Source of the DNA: an uncultured Eubacterium sp.
GTDB lineage: Bacteria > Bacillota > Clostridia > Peptostreptococcales > Anaerovoracaceae
NCBI GenBank assembly: GCA_937900695.1
Contig: CALCFD010000047.1
Coordinates: 1-22,440 of the forward strand
DNA: 22,440 bases
Reading direction: 5' to 3'
The notes under the pieces: model-generated
The model's database searches: none
What the model was told of the DNA's origin: nothing
The model's input: only the letters and a program-made list of their open reading frames with translations
Shown: positions 21,771 to 22,440 of the stretch, one piece after another
Position numbering within the stretch: position 1 is the first letter of the stretch
Layout: every line of letters begins with the position of its first letter
Translations under genes and position numbers: made by a program

Positions 21771-22362
21771 AAAAACTATAAAATCAGCTCTTGAATCCAT
21801 GATGTTTACCTGGGGTGAACCACTTGATGTTAAAGTGGCAGCAGATGTATTTAATATGGATTGGAAAGAAGTGTATGATCTTTTTTTAGAACTTCAAGAA
21901 GAATACAAACAAGAGGGTAGAGGAATTGAGATAAGACGTATTGAAAAGAGCTTTCAGTTTGTAACTAATTTAGATAATTTTGAATATGTACAAAAGCTTT
22001 GCACACCTGTAAAGCGCAAAAAGCTTACTCAATCAGCTTTAGAAGTTTTAGCGATAATAGCATATAAGCAACCAGTTACTCGTGGAGAAGTTGAATCTAT
22101 AAGAGGTATCAAATGTGATAGAGTTTTAGATGGTCTAGTTAAAAAGGATCTTATCAAAGAAGTAGGTCGTAGCAATGCTCTTGGAAGACCTATACTATAT
22201 GGAACAACATCTGAATTTTTAAGATATATGGATTTAGAATCTATTGATGAGCTACCTGTAATTGATGATTTTGACACTGAGTTGGATGGAGACGATATGC
22301 AACAAGAAGATGGTCTTCATATGCATCAGATTACTATGGGCAGCTTAAACGATGAAAAATAA
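21760..22362 (+). CDS. scpB: Segregation and condensation protein ScpB
   Basis: A 200-aa partner of ScpA. Two winged-helix domains are expected (about 4-85 and 86-160). The signature LTQSALEVLAIIAYKQPVTR, with GVESIRG-like EVESIRGIKCDRVL after it, and GRSNALGRPILYGTT are present. The tail (165-200) is acidic, as is common. AAGGAG lies 13 nt before the ATG, inside scpA, so coupled translation is likely. No terminator is visible in the 25 nt before the IS end that follows. Confidence 0.95.
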   Translation: MTSKKTIKSALESMMFTWGEPLDVKVAADVFNMDWKEVYDLFLELQEEYKQEGRGIEIRRIEKSFQFVTNLDNFEYVQKLCTPVKRKKLTQSALEVLAIIAYKQPVTRGEVESIRGIKCDRVLDGLVKKDLIKEVGRSNALGRPILYGTTSEFLRYMDLESIDELPVIDDFDTELDGDDMQQEDGLHMHQITMGSLNDEK

Positions 22363-22387
22363 AAAAAGAGAGATTATGTAAATTTAA

Positions 22388-22440
22388 TGTACCGACCCCT
22401 AAAAGTTAGACCAAAAAAATCTAACGATTAGGAGGTCGGT
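22388..22440 (+). mobile_element. Left end of a second IS3-family copy (cut by the window)
   Basis: TGTACCGACCCCTAAAAG and the following nested stems (TACCGACC/GGTCGGT, GTTAGA/TCTAAC) match the element at 15770 except for a few substitutions and one inserted C. The orientation is the same as the first copy. Whether it is full length cannot be seen. Confidence 0.85.

Overview
The window is AT-rich, with strong Shine-Dalgarno sites, consensus housekeeping promoters, CIRCE control of groESL and protein families typical of Gram-positive anaerobes (WYL pairs, DUF3793, FN3/Cys-repeat secreted protein, IS150-like IS3 elements). It most likely comes from a low-GC member of the Bacillota, class Clostridia. 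I cannot name the genus from the sequence alone.

Layout. Positions 1-3129 are the end of a conjugative or mobilizable element: a hairpin-rich leader, two unrecognised small genes, a ClpP-family protease with an intact catalytic triad, and a short VirD4/TraG-type coupling protein without a membrane anchor. No relaxase, VirB4 or integrase is in view, so it is either the edge of an element or a remnant. Positions 3260-5909 carry a LysE/ArgO-type exporter, a secreted FN3/cysteine-repeat protein and a VanZ-like membrane protein.

Positions 6080-11703 are the most interesting block: an unknown protein, two different WYL-domain proteins overlapping by 11 nt, then a TROVE-like DUF2828/vWA protein directly followed by the RNA ligase RtcB. 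This reads as an inducible RNA-repair or RNA-surveillance locus, in which WYL ligand sensors would control a Ro60-like RNA-binding protein plus a ligase. A structured 230-nt gap before DUF2828 is a candidate site for an associated small RNA or an activator-dependent promoter.

Next comes groES-groEL (perfect CIRCE, consensus promoter, strong terminator), then a SulP-family anion transporter with a TTG start, preceded by an unexplained GC-rich structured stretch. Immediately downstream is a 411-bp internally deleted IS3-family element. Another copy of the same IS begins at 22388 and runs off the window.

Positions 16257-22362 are mostly housekeeping: YbaK/EbsC deacylase (minus), a DUF3793 protein behind a promoter with two matching dyads, a MATE efflux pump (minus) divergent from a BmrR-like MerR regulator over a textbook 19-bp-spacer MerR promoter, then mtnA, scpA and scpB on the plus strand. 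Neighbouring transcription units are separated by several clear intrinsic terminators. No rRNA, tRNA or CRISPR array was seen.
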